DNA of 16,223 nt. Source: an uncultured Alphaproteobacteria bacterium. GTDB taxonomy: Bacteria > Pseudomonadota > Alphaproteobacteria > TMED127. The notes under the pieces were generated by a model. It ran no database searches and was not told the DNA's origin. It saw only the letters and a list, made by a program, of their open reading frames with translations. The position numbers were made by a program, and so were the translations under genes. Within the stretch, counting starts at the first letter, position 1; each line of letters starts with the position of its first letter. Where the stretch lies: NCBI GenBank assembly GCA_902567145.1, contig CACFLM010000013.1, forward strand, positions 1 to 16,223. Reading direction: 5' to 3'. Positions 1 through 8,065 of the stretch are shown here, in pieces.

Positions 1-86
1 ACGCTGTTATTTTTGTCGAAAAAACTAGGCCTCCAAGAATAAAGAAAGGAAGATCAATACTTGTAAAAAAGGGACCTCGGCATTAA
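1..86 (+). CDS. 3' tail of an unidentified + strand gene (partial)
   Basis: An open frame enters from the left edge with its first whole codon at base 3 and ends at TAA 84-86. It reads 27 residues, basic and proline-containing, ending VKKGPRH. The tail lies in a region that no other gene uses, and its stop overlaps by four bases the stop of the convergent CoA-transferase gene. Such tight convergent ends are seen elsewhere in this window (4731-4739), which supports a real gene end. I do not recognise the family from so short a piece. It could also be a chance open frame. Confidence 0.5.
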   Translation, partial: AVIFVEKTRPPRIKKGRSILVKKGPRH

Positions 87-1243
87 TCAATTCCAAAGAA
101 TTTTAAAATATCTTTTCTATTTTCATCTAAACCTGGAGCTTTTTTTACTTCAGATTTATTTTTAATAAAATTAAAATTAAATGGCATATTTGCAACCTTC
201 ATTTTGTTATTTTTTTTGGAACTTAATGAATAATCTAGCAACATATTCCTATGAATTATCTGCTTATTCGCGATCAATTCACTGATTGAATCAATCTTTG
301 CTGAGGGAATTTTTTCTATAGAAAACTGCTTTAACCAATATTCACTTGTTTGTTTTTTCAAATACTTCTCTATTCTCTTTCTAAGTTTATTAATATTTAA
401 ATTTCTTTTTTTATTCGAATCGTATTCTTTTGAAATTGTACCCCCACCTATTACCTCACAGAATTTGTTAAATAATTTATTATTGCCAATTGCTATAACT
501 ATTTTACCGTCTTTGGTTTCAAACCCACCAAAAGGAGTTATTGAAGGATGATCTGTGCCCATAGGCTCAGGAACTATTCCCGTAATAGTGTATCTTGCAA
601 TAGCATTTTCTAAAATTGCGACCTGACAGTCCAACATACTTAGATCAAGTTTGGATCCTTTGTTTGTTGACTTTCTCCTTATTAATTGACATAAAATTCC
701 AATTACTGCAAATAAACCTGCAGCAATATCACCAATTGATGTTCCAACTCTTACAAAATTATCTTTATCAGTTCCCGTGACACTCATAAGCCCACCCATG
801 GCTTGAACTATAATATCGTACGCAGGTAAATCTTTAAATGGTCCAGTTTCTCCAAAACCACTTATTTTAGAATGAATTAACTTAGGATATTTATTAGATA
901 AATATTCCCAGTTATATCCTAGTTTTTCAAGTGTCCCTGGTTTAAAATTATCAATTAATACATCTGATTTTTCTAAAATTTTTTCAAAAATATTTTTATC
1001 ATTTTTTTTTTTAAGGTTTAATTCGATACTTTTTTTACCTCTATTTAAAGAAATATAATAACCTGAGTTACCATCAGTAAATGGACCAAACTCTCTTGAA
1101 TCATCACCTCCAGGTTTCTCTACTTTAATAACATTTGCTCCTAGCTCCGATAAAATTAAAGTTGCAAATGGACCTGACAAGACATTAGTTAAGTCTAGAA
1201 CTACAATACCCTCTAAGGGAAGATTATTTATTTTTTTTTCCAA
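83..1243 (-). CDS. CaiB/BaiF family (class III) CoA-transferase
   Basis: The 386-residue product is a class III CoA-transferase, an enzyme family that moves CoA between carboxylic acids through an aspartyl-CoA intermediate; members include formyl-CoA transferase and carnitine CoA-transferase. The N-terminal block LPLEGIVVLDLTNVLSGPFA (about 8-27), the ELGANVIKVEKP Rossmann segment (about 33-44) and the YDIIVQAMGG block are characteristic. Asp143 in that last block aligns with the catalytic aspartate of formyl-CoA transferase. Length is normal (family about 380-430). The true substrate cannot be told from sequence. No ATG lies between the upstream in-frame stop (1265-1267) and the conserved N-terminus; the most likely start is TTG (complement of 1241-1243), without a clear Shine-Dalgarno. 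It stands alone, divergent from clpB and convergent with the gene at the left edge. Confidence 0.9.
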   Translation of the reverse strand: MEKKINNLPLEGIVVLDLTNVLSGPFATLILSELGANVIKVEKPGGDDSREFGPFTDGNSGYYISLNRGKKSIELNLKKKNDKNIFEKILEKSDVLIDNFKPGTLEKLGYNWEYLSNKYPKLIHSKISGFGETGPFKDLPAYDIIVQAMGGLMSVTGTDKDNFVRVGTSIGDIAAGLFAVIGILCQLIRRKSTNKGSKLDLSMLDCQVAILENAIARYTITGIVPEPMGTDHPSITPFGGFETKDGKIVIAIGNNKLFNKFCEVIGGGTISKEYDSNKKRNLNINKLRKRIEKYLKKQTSEYWLKQFSIEKIPSAKIDSISELIANKQIIHRNMLLDYSLSSKKNNKMKVANMPFNFNFIKNKSEVKKAPGLDENRKDILKFFGID

Positions 1244-1250
1244 TAAAATA

Positions 1251-1274
1251 CTTGAGATTTTAATTTAATATAAT
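1251..1274 (+). promoter_or_regulatory. Possible clpB promoter elements in the 42-bp divergent gap
   Basis: The clpB/CoA-transferase gap (1244-1285) holds CTTGAG at 1251-1256 and a perfect TATAAT at 1269-1274. The spacing from TTGAGA to TATAAT is 11 bp, too short for a housekeeping sigma-70 promoter. The CTTGA core recalls heat-shock (RpoH) -35 elements, which would suit clpB, but there is no C-rich RpoH -10 element. The TATAAT lies only 11 bp before the start codon, so a transcript from it would have a very short leader. This is a weak call. Confidence 0.25.
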
Positions 1275-1285
1275 CAAAATAAAGC

Positions 1286-3868
1286 ATGAATTTTGATCAA
1301 TTCAATGAAAAAAGTAAATTATTAATTAATCAAGCTCAAAATAAAGCAATTTCACTTAATAATCAACAAGTGCTTACTGTCCATCTAATTCAAAGTATAA
1401 TTAATGATAGTGACGATTTTTTAGTTGAGTTATTAAGAAATTGCAATATAAAAAAAGACAATTTAATAGACCAAATTGAATATGAAATAAATAAAATTCC
1501 AAAGGTTTTAGGAGAAAATATAAATGTTTTCTTTTCAAATGAATTGATAAAAATCTTAGAGGAGTCTAAAACCATCATGGATGAATTTAATGATTCATTC
1601 ATATCTCCTGAAATTTTGTTATATACTGTAGTAAAAAATGAAAAATTAGAAATAACCAAAATACTGAAGGAAAATAATTTATATAAAGATAATTTAAAAT
1701 CATTAATTTTAAATCTGAGAAAAGGACAAACCATAGACGATAAAACTACAAATATAGATTCTGATGTATTACAAAAATACTCAACAGATCTAACTGAACT
1801 TGCTAAAATTGGAAAATTAGATCCAGTAATTGGAAGAGAAGAAGAAATAAGAAGAAGCATCCAAGTTTTGTCAAGAAGAACAAAAAACAATCCTGTTCTA
1901 ATTGGAGAACCTGGTGTTGGTAAAACAGCAATTGTTGAAGGTCTGGCACTCAGAATTATTAATAATGATATTCCTGACTCACTTAAGAAGAAGAAAGTAA
2001 TTTCATTAGATTTAGGGGCAATAGTTGCTGGCGCAAAATTTAGAGGAGACTTTGAAGATAGACTTAAGAAAATTTTAAAAGATATTGAACTGTATAAAGA
2101 TACAATTATTTTGTTTATTGATGAAATCCATACTTTAGTAGGAGCCGGTAAAACTGATGGTGCAATGGATGCATCTAATCTTCTTAAACCTGCCTTAGCA
2201 AGGGGAGAATTACATTGCATAGGAGCAACAACACTTAAGGAATATAGAGAAAACATTGAGAAGGATGCAGCACTTGCAAGAAGATTTCAACAAATATTAG
2301 TTGAGGAACCAACACTAGAAGATTCAATTTCAATATTAAGAGGTCTTAAAGAGAAATATGAGGTTCATCATGGTGTAAAAATATTAGATTCTGCGATTGT
2401 TTCAGCAGTAGAATTATCACAAAGATATATTAATGATAGATTTCTTCCGGATAAAGCAATTGATCTAATGGATGAGTCAGCATCAAGGATTAGACTGCAA
2501 ATAGAGTCAAAACCAGAAATATTGGATAAAATTGAAAGAAAACTTTTACAAAGTAAAATAGAATATGAAAGTTTAAAAAAAGAGAATGATAAAAAGTCTG
2601 TTGATAGAACAAATGATCTAATGAAAGAAATAAATAAGCTTGATAAAGAATTTCAAGATTTCGAGCAAGATTGGAAAAGAGAGAAAAATATCATTAATGA
2701 TATTCAAAAAATACAATCAACAATTGAATACAATAAAAATAAATTAAATATATTACAAAGAGAGGGTGAGTTATCTCTGGCTGGTGAATTAGCATACAGT
2801 AAAATTCCTGCCTTAGAAAAACAACTAAGAGACCTTGAATCGCAAAAAAAACAAAAAATTCTTAGTAAATTAGTTACATCAGATGAAATTGCAGAGGTAA
2901 TTTCAAAATCAACAGGAATTCCAGTTGACAGAATGTTAGAGGGAGAGAAAGAAAAAATAATTAATATGGAAAAAGAATTACAAAAAAAAGTAGTTGGTCA
3001 GCAAGAAGCCATAAAACAAATATCTAAATCAGTTTTAAGATCTAGAGCTGGAATTCAAGATCCTGACAGACCAATTGGGATTTTTTTATTCCTAGGTCCA
3101 ACTGGAGTCGGAAAGACTGAATTAACAAAAGTATTAGCTGAGTTTCTTTTTAATAACTCTAAATCATTATTTAGATTAGATATGTCTGAGTTCATGGAAA
3201 AGCATTCAGTATCAAAACTAATCGGATCTCCTCCTGGCTATATTGGCTTTGAGGATGGAGGAATTTTAACAGAGTCAATTAGAAGAAAGCCATACCAATT
3301 AATTCTTCTAGATGAAATCGAGAAAGCACATTCGGATATTTTTAACTTATTATTACAAGTTTTTGACGATGGAAGATTAACAGATTCCCAGGGTAGAGTT
3401 GTTAACTTCAAAAATACAATAATTATAATGACTTCAAATATCGGTGCAGAGTTAATTGAGTTTTCGGATGAGCAAAAAAATGATATAGAAATTTTTACAA
3501 AAGAAAAAATTATGGAAGAAGTTAAACATTCTTTCAAACCAGAATTTTTAAATAGGATAGATGATCTAATTATATTCAATAGACTTACAAAAAAGGAAAT
3601 TAATAAAATAATTGAAATTCAAATAAATAATTTAAGTAGTATTCTTAAGCAAAAGAAATTGGTAGTTAAATTAGATGAAAAGTCAAAAGAATGGATTGTT
3701 AATGAGGGTTTTTCCAGCACATATGGTGCAAGACCATTAAAAAGAGTTATTCAAACAAAGATTATAGATAAGATTGCATACATGATGCTAAGTAATGAAA
3801 TTAAAGAAGGTTCAACTTTGAATATCACGCTAAACAATAATAACGAATTAGTTTTTAATTATGATTAA
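1286..3868 (+). CDS. clpB: ATP-dependent disaggregase ClpB (Hsp100)
   Basis: ClpB is the cytosolic hexameric AAA+ chaperone that, with DnaK/DnaJ/GrpE, pulls polypeptides out of aggregates after heat stress. The 860 residues match the family length (about 857). In order: N-terminal Clp_N repeats (about 1-145); first AAA+ domain with Walker A GEPGVGKT 207-214, Walker B ending in DE 279-280 and the arginine pair 332-333; coiled-coil M domain (about 400-520); second AAA+ domain with Walker A GPTGVGKT 604-611, pore loop GYIG 651-654, Walker B LLDE 674-677; and a C-terminal GARPLKR sensor-2 motif. The first pore loop reads AGAKFRG, with Phe where E. coli has Tyr, a conservative change. The ATG start lacks an obvious Shine-Dalgarno. 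The stop lies 8 bp inside the next gene, suggesting translational coupling. Confidence 0.98.
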   Translation: MNFDQFNEKSKLLINQAQNKAISLNNQQVLTVHLIQSIINDSDDFLVELLRNCNIKKDNLIDQIEYEINKIPKVLGENINVFFSNELIKILEESKTIMDEFNDSFISPEILLYTVVKNEKLEITKILKENNLYKDNLKSLILNLRKGQTIDDKTTNIDSDVLQKYSTDLTELAKIGKLDPVIGREEEIRRSIQVLSRRTKNNPVLIGEPGVGKTAIVEGLALRIINNDIPDSLKKKKVISLDLGAIVAGAKFRGDFEDRLKKILKDIELYKDTIILFIDEIHTLVGAGKTDGAMDASNLLKPALARGELHCIGATTLKEYRENIEKDAALARRFQQILVEEPTLEDSISILRGLKEKYEVHHGVKILDSAIVSAVELSQRYINDRFLPDKAIDLMDESASRIRLQIESKPEILDKIERKLLQSKIEYESLKKENDKKSVDRTNDLMKEINKLDKEFQDFEQDWKREKNIINDIQKIQSTIEYNKNKLNILQREGELSLAGELAYSKIPALEKQLRDLESQKKQKILSKLVTSDEIAEVISKSTGIPVDRMLEGEKEKIINMEKELQKKVVGQQEAIKQISKSVLRSRAGIQDPDRPIGIFLFLGPTGVGKTELTKVLAEFLFNNSKSLFRLDMSEFMEKHSVSKLIGSPPGYIGFEDGGILTESIRRKPYQLILLDEIEKAHSDIFNLLLQVFDDGRLTDSQGRVVNFKNTIIIMTSNIGAELIEFSDEQKNDIEIFTKEKIMEEVKHSFKPEFLNRIDDLIIFNRLTKKEINKIIEIQINNLSSILKQKKLVVKLDEKSKEWIVNEGFSSTYGARPLKRVIQTKIIDKIAYMMLSNEIKEGSTLNITLNNNNELVFNYD

Positions 3869-4739
3869 GAATATTGGATTTATTGGTCTAGGAGTTATGG
3901 GACTCCAAATGGCATCTCATTTGATAAATGCTAAAAGAAAAGTTCATATAATTGAAAGAAAATCAGCTAATACTCAAAAATTTAAAAAAAAATTTATAAA
4001 ATCAAAATTTCTTCATGTGCACAATAGTTATGACGTACTGTCTAAAAATTGTAACTTAATTATTTCTTGTGTTGGAAACGATAATGATCTTAAGGATATA
4101 TACTTATCAGACAAAGGAATTTGCCAGAATGTAAACCACAATACACTCATAGTCGATCATACAACATCATCATGTAAGATAGCTAAACAGTTGTATAACA
4201 AATTCTTATGTAAAAGATCATATTTCTTTGATGCACCAATTAGTGGTGGAGAAATTGGTGCAAAAAACGGAACTCTATCGATAATGGTTGGGGGTAATAA
4301 ATCAAAATTCAATTGTCTATTAAATACTTTAGATTTATATTCTAAGTCATTGGTTTATATGGGAAAGAGTGGTTCTGGACAATTGACTAAAATGGTTAAC
4401 CAAATCTGCGTAGCTTCAATAATTCAAGGTTTAGCTGAAGGATTAAGTTTCGCTAAAAAAAAGAATCTTAAAATTAAAGACTTAATAAAAGTTTTAAAAA
4501 ATGGTGCTGGTCAATCATGGCAGTTAGAAAATAGAGCTGTTACAATGACCAAGAATAAATTTGATTTTGGATTTATGAATAAACTAATGTTTAAGGATCT
4601 TAATATAATTTTGAATGAAATAAACGGATCAGAAATCAAACTTCCACATACAAAATTAATTAAGGATTATTACAAAAAATTAATAAAACTGGGATATGAA
4701 AAAGAAGATACTTCTAACTTGATAAGACTACTAATTTAA
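3861..4739 (+). CDS. 3-hydroxyisobutyrate dehydrogenase-family NAD(P)-dependent oxidoreductase
   Basis: The 292-residue product belongs to the beta-hydroxyacid dehydrogenase family (3-hydroxyisobutyrate dehydrogenase, tartronate semialdehyde reductase, succinic/glyoxylate semialdehyde reductase), soluble enzymes that interconvert a beta-hydroxy acid and its semialdehyde. Visible signatures are the N-terminal dinucleotide-binding GLGVMG (9-14), the substrate-binding block DAPISGG (124-130) and GSGQLTKMVNQ (171-181), in which Lys177 is the expected catalytic lysine and Asn180 the supporting residue. Length is typical. Glu31-Arg32 after the second strand could favour either cofactor, so NAD versus NADP is open, as is the substrate. 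The ATG at 3861 lies inside the last codons of clpB (8-bp overlap). The 3' end overlaps the convergent hflX end by 9 bp, leaving no room for an ordinary terminator between them. Confidence 0.88.
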   Translation: MIKNIGFIGLGVMGLQMASHLINAKRKVHIIERKSANTQKFKKKFIKSKFLHVHNSYDVLSKNCNLIISCVGNDNDLKDIYLSDKGICQNVNHNTLIVDHTTSSCKIAKQLYNKFLCKRSYFFDAPISGGEIGAKNGTLSIMVGGNKSKFNCLLNTLDLYSKSLVYMGKSGSGQLTKMVNQICVASIIQGLAEGLSFAKKKNLKIKDLIKVLKNGAGQSWQLENRAVTMTKNKFDFGFMNKLMFKDLNIILNEINGSEIKLPHTKLIKDYYKKLIKLGYEKEDTSNLIRLLI

Positions 4740-5834
4740 CACACTTTTCAGATCAAATTTATCAAAGTTTTTAAGAATCTTACTTTTTAATGAATCGATA
4801 CCAATACCATTTTTAGCTGAGATCATAATAGATTTATTATCAAATAAATTATGAAATTTTATTTTATTTTCTATCAGATCAACTTTATTAACTACTTCTA
4901 TAATTCTTTTATCATCTTTATTAATACCTATTTCTTCAAGAATTTTTAATACTTCAGTTTTATGTGCTAAATATTGAGAATCAGTAATATCTCTAATATG
5001 TAGTATCAGATCCGAATTAATTATTTCATCTAACGTTGACTTAAAAGCATCGATCAAAGTTGTTGGCAAATCTCTAATAAAACCTACTGTATCAATAAAA
5101 GTAAAATTAAAGCCTTTTATATAACCATTTCTAATTGTTGAATCTAAAGATGCGAAAAGCATATTTTTAGATAAAACGGAGGATTTAGTAATCAAATTAA
5201 ATAATGTTGACTTACCAGAGTTTGTGTACCCAACTAATGATATAATTGGTACTTTATTCTTTACTCTTCTATATCTTTGAATATTTCGGATCTTATCTAT
5301 CTTATTTATTTTTTTTTTTAATCTATTAATTCTATCAGTTAATTGTCTCCTATCAGATTCAATTTGTTTTTCTCCTGGACCACCCATAAAACCTGCACCG
5401 CCTCTTTGTCTTTCTAAATGCGTCCATGATCTTACCAATCTACTCTTCTGGAACTGCAAACTTGCTAATAGAACACTTAATTTACCTTCATTTGATCTAG
5501 CTCTAGATCCAAATATTTCCAAGATCAAACCAGTTCTATCTATTATTTTACAATTTGTATTTTTCTCTAAATTTCTTTGTTGTATTGGCGAAAGATTAGT
5601 ATTAATGAATACCAATTTAATATCCAGATCCAGAACCTTCTCTTTTATAAAAGAAACATATCCCCATTTAATATACGTTTTAGGATTTACTCCATCTATC
5701 CCAACACTTGAAGAATAAACACATTCTAATTCAATGGCCTTAACTAAGCTTATTGCCTCATTCAATAATAATTCTTTTGAGCCTCTTGACTTCTTTATAT
5801 ATGGTTGAATTACCATCGTATTTGTTTTATCCAT
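4731..5834 (-). CDS. hflX: Ribosome-associated GTPase HflX
   Basis: HflX is a GTPase of the OBG/HflX group that binds the 50S subunit and splits stalled or hibernating 70S ribosomes under stress. The 367 residues show an N-terminal HflX domain with the signature GGAGFMGGPGEKQIESDRR (145-163), a basic helical linker, then the G domain: G1 GYTNSGKST (202-210), G3 DTVGF (248-252), G4 NKVD (316-319) and G5 SAK (339-341). The switch I segment reads LDSTIR instead of the usual LDPT-R. It is shorter than E. coli HflX (426), as the region after the G domain is minimal. Its ATG lies 8 bp inside the end of dat, so it looks translationally coupled as the last gene of the long minus-strand operon. Hfq, the usual upstream neighbour in Alphaproteobacteria, is missing here. 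Confidence 0.95.
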   Translation of the reverse strand: MDKTNTMVIQPYIKKSRGSKELLLNEAISLVKAIELECVYSSSVGIDGVNPKTYIKWGYVSFIKEKVLDLDIKLVFINTNLSPIQQRNLEKNTNCKIIDRTGLILEIFGSRARSNEGKLSVLLASLQFQKSRLVRSWTHLERQRGGAGFMGGPGEKQIESDRRQLTDRINRLKKKINKIDKIRNIQRYRRVKNKVPIISLVGYTNSGKSTLFNLITKSSVLSKNMLFASLDSTIRNGYIKGFNFTFIDTVGFIRDLPTTLIDAFKSTLDEIINSDLILHIRDITDSQYLAHKTEVLKILEEIGINKDDKRIIEVVNKVDLIENKIKFHNLFDNKSIMISAKNGIGIDSLKSKILKNFDKFDLKSVLN

Positions 5835-6681
5835 CTGATTGACTTTTTATAAGTTCATTATATTTATTTATTAAAGTTTTCGTTATTTCCCCGGGCTTTC
5901 CATTAGAGATTTTTTTATTGTCTACATTTATAACAGGAAGAATTCTTGCAGTTGTACTAGTCAAAAAAGCCTCTTTGCAATTGGATAAATCTGATATTGT
6001 AAATGCTTTCTCTTTAACAATAAATTTACATTTTTTTGCAATATCAATTGTAGTATCTCTGGTGACTCCACCTAATATATAATTATTTGCTGGGTGAGTT
6101 TGAATCTCATTATTAGAATTTACAATAAATGCATTTGAAGTTGAACCTTCGGTAATATATGTATCTCTTTGTTGCCAAGATTCATACATACCATTTTCAT
6201 GTGCATTTTGTTTTTCTAATACATTAGGTAATAGTGAAATAGATTTTATATCACATCTTTTCCATCTCAAATCTTCAGTAAGTCTTATATTAACACCTTT
6301 TAAAATCATGTTTTTATCTAATTTAGTAGTAAATGTAAAAATCACAATATTAGGTAAAGTTAATGAAGGAAAAAGATGATTTCTTGATGAACTACCTCTA
6401 GTAATTTGTAAATACAAAAAACCATCAGTTAAGTGGTTTAATTTAATGAGTTTTTTTATTATTAATTCTAGTGACTTTGTATTTCTCATAGGTTTATTGA
6501 TTCTTAAACTTTTAAGGGATCTATCAAGTCGTTTGATATGCCTATAATAATTAATTATTTTATTTTTATGAAAGGACATTACTTCATAAACACCATCAGA
6601 AAAATTAAAACCTCGGTCTTGAATTGATATTGAAGCTGAAAATTTGTTTTCAAAAGATCCGTTTATATAGCAAATAGACAT
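5827..6681 (-). CDS. dat: D-amino-acid (D-alanine) aminotransferase, PLP fold type IV
   Basis: This enzyme transfers the amino group between D-amino acids (D-Ala, D-Glu) and 2-oxo acids and can feed peptidoglycan with D-glutamate. The 284 residues match the Bacillus D-amino-acid aminotransferase in length. Motifs seen: FSDGVYEV (27-34) with the active-site Tyr32; TRGSSSRNH (94-102), whose Arg100 and His102 correspond to the substrate-carboxylate pair that separates D-amino-acid enzymes from branched-chain aminotransferases; DIKS with the Schiff-base Lys146; and TEGSTSN (177-183) with Glu178 facing the PLP ring. The related branched-chain aminotransferase and aminodeoxychorismate lyase families are less likely because of the RNH motif. 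The ATG overlaps the stop of trkA by one base (TAATG), and the stop overlaps hflX by 8 bp. A dat gene after trkA is a known alphaproteobacterial arrangement. Confidence 0.9.
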   Translation of the reverse strand: MSICYINGSFENKFSASISIQDRGFNFSDGVYEVMSFHKNKIINYYRHIKRLDRSLKSLRINKPMRNTKSLELIIKKLIKLNHLTDGFLYLQITRGSSSRNHLFPSLTLPNIVIFTFTTKLDKNMILKGVNIRLTEDLRWKRCDIKSISLLPNVLEKQNAHENGMYESWQQRDTYITEGSTSNAFIVNSNNEIQTHPANNYILGGVTRDTTIDIAKKCKFIVKEKAFTISDLSNCKEAFLTSTTARILPVINVDNKKISNGKPGEITKTLINKYNELIKSQSDG

Positions 6682-8063
6682 TAAAAGAACTCTATGTTTA
6701 CTTCAGAATATTTCTCAATTTCCTTTATTGATGAAGGTTCAGAGAAAATTATTAGTTTATCTTTCACATATATAGTTGTATTTTCATCAGGAAAGATTAA
6801 TTTATCTTCTCTTACAATCCCTCCTATAACAACGCCTTTTGGCATATCCAAATCCTCAATTTTTTTATCAGCAAATTTAGTCGTAGGAAGTATTTCAATT
6901 TCCATTATTTCCCCCCTATCATTTCCAAAGTCATGTACTTCTTTTACCTTTCCTCTTCTTACATACTGAAGAATAGCTGATGTTGTAATATTTCCAGGAT
7001 TTATAAGTACATCTAAGTCAAGTTTCTTTGAAAGGTTTCGATAGTTAGTATTGTTCACTATTGCCATAGTCCTTTTGCATCCGAGATCTTTTGCTAAAAG
7101 TGATGAAAATATATTAGTTTCATCATCATCAGTAACAGTTATTATTGCTTCAGCAGTTGAAGCTCCAGCTTCTTTTAATAAATTTGAATCAATTGCATCT
7201 CCACATAAAATGGTATTTTGCTTTGACAATTGATGTGATATATCTTTAGTTCTTTCCATATCGTTATCAATAATTTTACAATTAATCTCTGGATAATCTT
7301 TCTCTAAAATCTTTAGAATATTCAAACCTATATTTCCCGCTCCTACTACAATTAATTTTCTATTTTCTTGGGGTTTAATTCCAAATACTCTCAATGCTCT
7401 CAATATATCGTCATCTTTAATGCAAATATAAATATCATCTCCTGGATACAGCTCTATTTTACCAGATGGTATAATTATCTCATTCTTTCTAAATATTGAT
7501 AAGATTTTGACTTCTAATCCAGAAAAAATTCCTGGCAGCATCCTTAAAGGAGTATTAATTATTGGACACTTTTCATTAATAGAAATACCTATAATTCTAG
7601 CTACCTTATCTCCTAAATAAAAAGAATCAAATGCACCTGGCGTATTTAGCTTTCTGATAACATCTTTAGCAACCTCAAGCTCAGGTGAAATTATTGCATC
7701 AACATCAATTTTTCCAGAAATAAAAAGTTTTTCAGCATAATTTGATTTTAAATATTCAGCCTCTTTTATTCTTGCAACTTTAAGAGGTATCTTAAATAGA
7801 TGATTCGCAAGTTCACAAGAAATTATATTAAGTTCATCACTATCAGAAACTGCAATTATCATGTCTGCTTCATCAGCTCCTGCCTTCTCAAGAATTTCTG
7901 GATGTGAAGTTTTTCCACAAACACTCTTTAAATCAACACTCTTATTTAGTAGTCTTAATGCAGATTCGGACTCATCTACAATAGTGACATCATTATCTTC
8001 GTAAACTAGTTGTTTAGCAATATTAGAGCCAATTTCACCAGCCCCGCAAACAATAATTTTCAT
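6681..8063 (-). CDS. trkA: Trk system potassium uptake regulatory subunit TrkA
   Basis: TrkA is the cytosolic, nucleotide-binding regulator that gates the Trk potassium channel (TrkH/TrkG) in the inner membrane. The 460 residues show the expected tandem layout: RCK_N 1 with GAGEIG (7-12) and the ribose-binding Asp30; RCK_C 1 (about 140-220); RCK_N 2 with GAGNIG (241-246) and Asp266; RCK_C 2 (about 370-455). Both Rossmann halves look intact, so the protein should bind NAD(H) or ATP/ADP twice. No trkH is present in this window, so the membrane partner must be encoded elsewhere. The start MKIIVCGAGEIG fits the family exactly. Only two bases separate it from the ntrX stop, so it is in the ntr operon, linking potassium uptake to the NtrYX signalling pair as in other Alphaproteobacteria. 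Confidence 0.97.
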   Translation of the reverse strand: MKIIVCGAGEIGSNIAKQLVYEDNDVTIVDESESALRLLNKSVDLKSVCGKTSHPEILEKAGADEADMIIAVSDSDELNIISCELANHLFKIPLKVARIKEAEYLKSNYAEKLFISGKIDVDAIISPELEVAKDVIRKLNTPGAFDSFYLGDKVARIIGISINEKCPIINTPLRMLPGIFSGLEVKILSIFRKNEIIIPSGKIELYPGDDIYICIKDDDILRALRVFGIKPQENRKLIVVGAGNIGLNILKILEKDYPEINCKIIDNDMERTKDISHQLSKQNTILCGDAIDSNLLKEAGASTAEAIITVTDDDETNIFSSLLAKDLGCKRTMAIVNNTNYRNLSKKLDLDVLINPGNITTSAILQYVRRGKVKEVHDFGNDRGEIMEIEILPTTKFADKKIEDLDMPKGVVIGGIVREDKLIFPDENTTIYVKDKLIIFSEPSSIKEIEKYSEVNIEFF

Positions 8064-8065
8064 TT

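Noticed and set aside
1390..2256. Long antisense open frame (288 codons) opposite clpB
   Set aside because: It lies wholly inside the conserved clpB coding sequence on the other strand, is rich in Ser/Phe/Leu as expected for an antisense shadow, and shows no recognisable domain.
3238..3579. Antisense open frame opposite the second AAA+ domain of clpB
   Set aside because: Shadow of a strongly conserved gene; no motif and no start context.
4725..4750. Terminator between the convergent dehydrogenase and hflX genes
   Set aside because: The genes overlap by 9 bp and I see no GC-containing hairpin with a T tract on either strand nearby.
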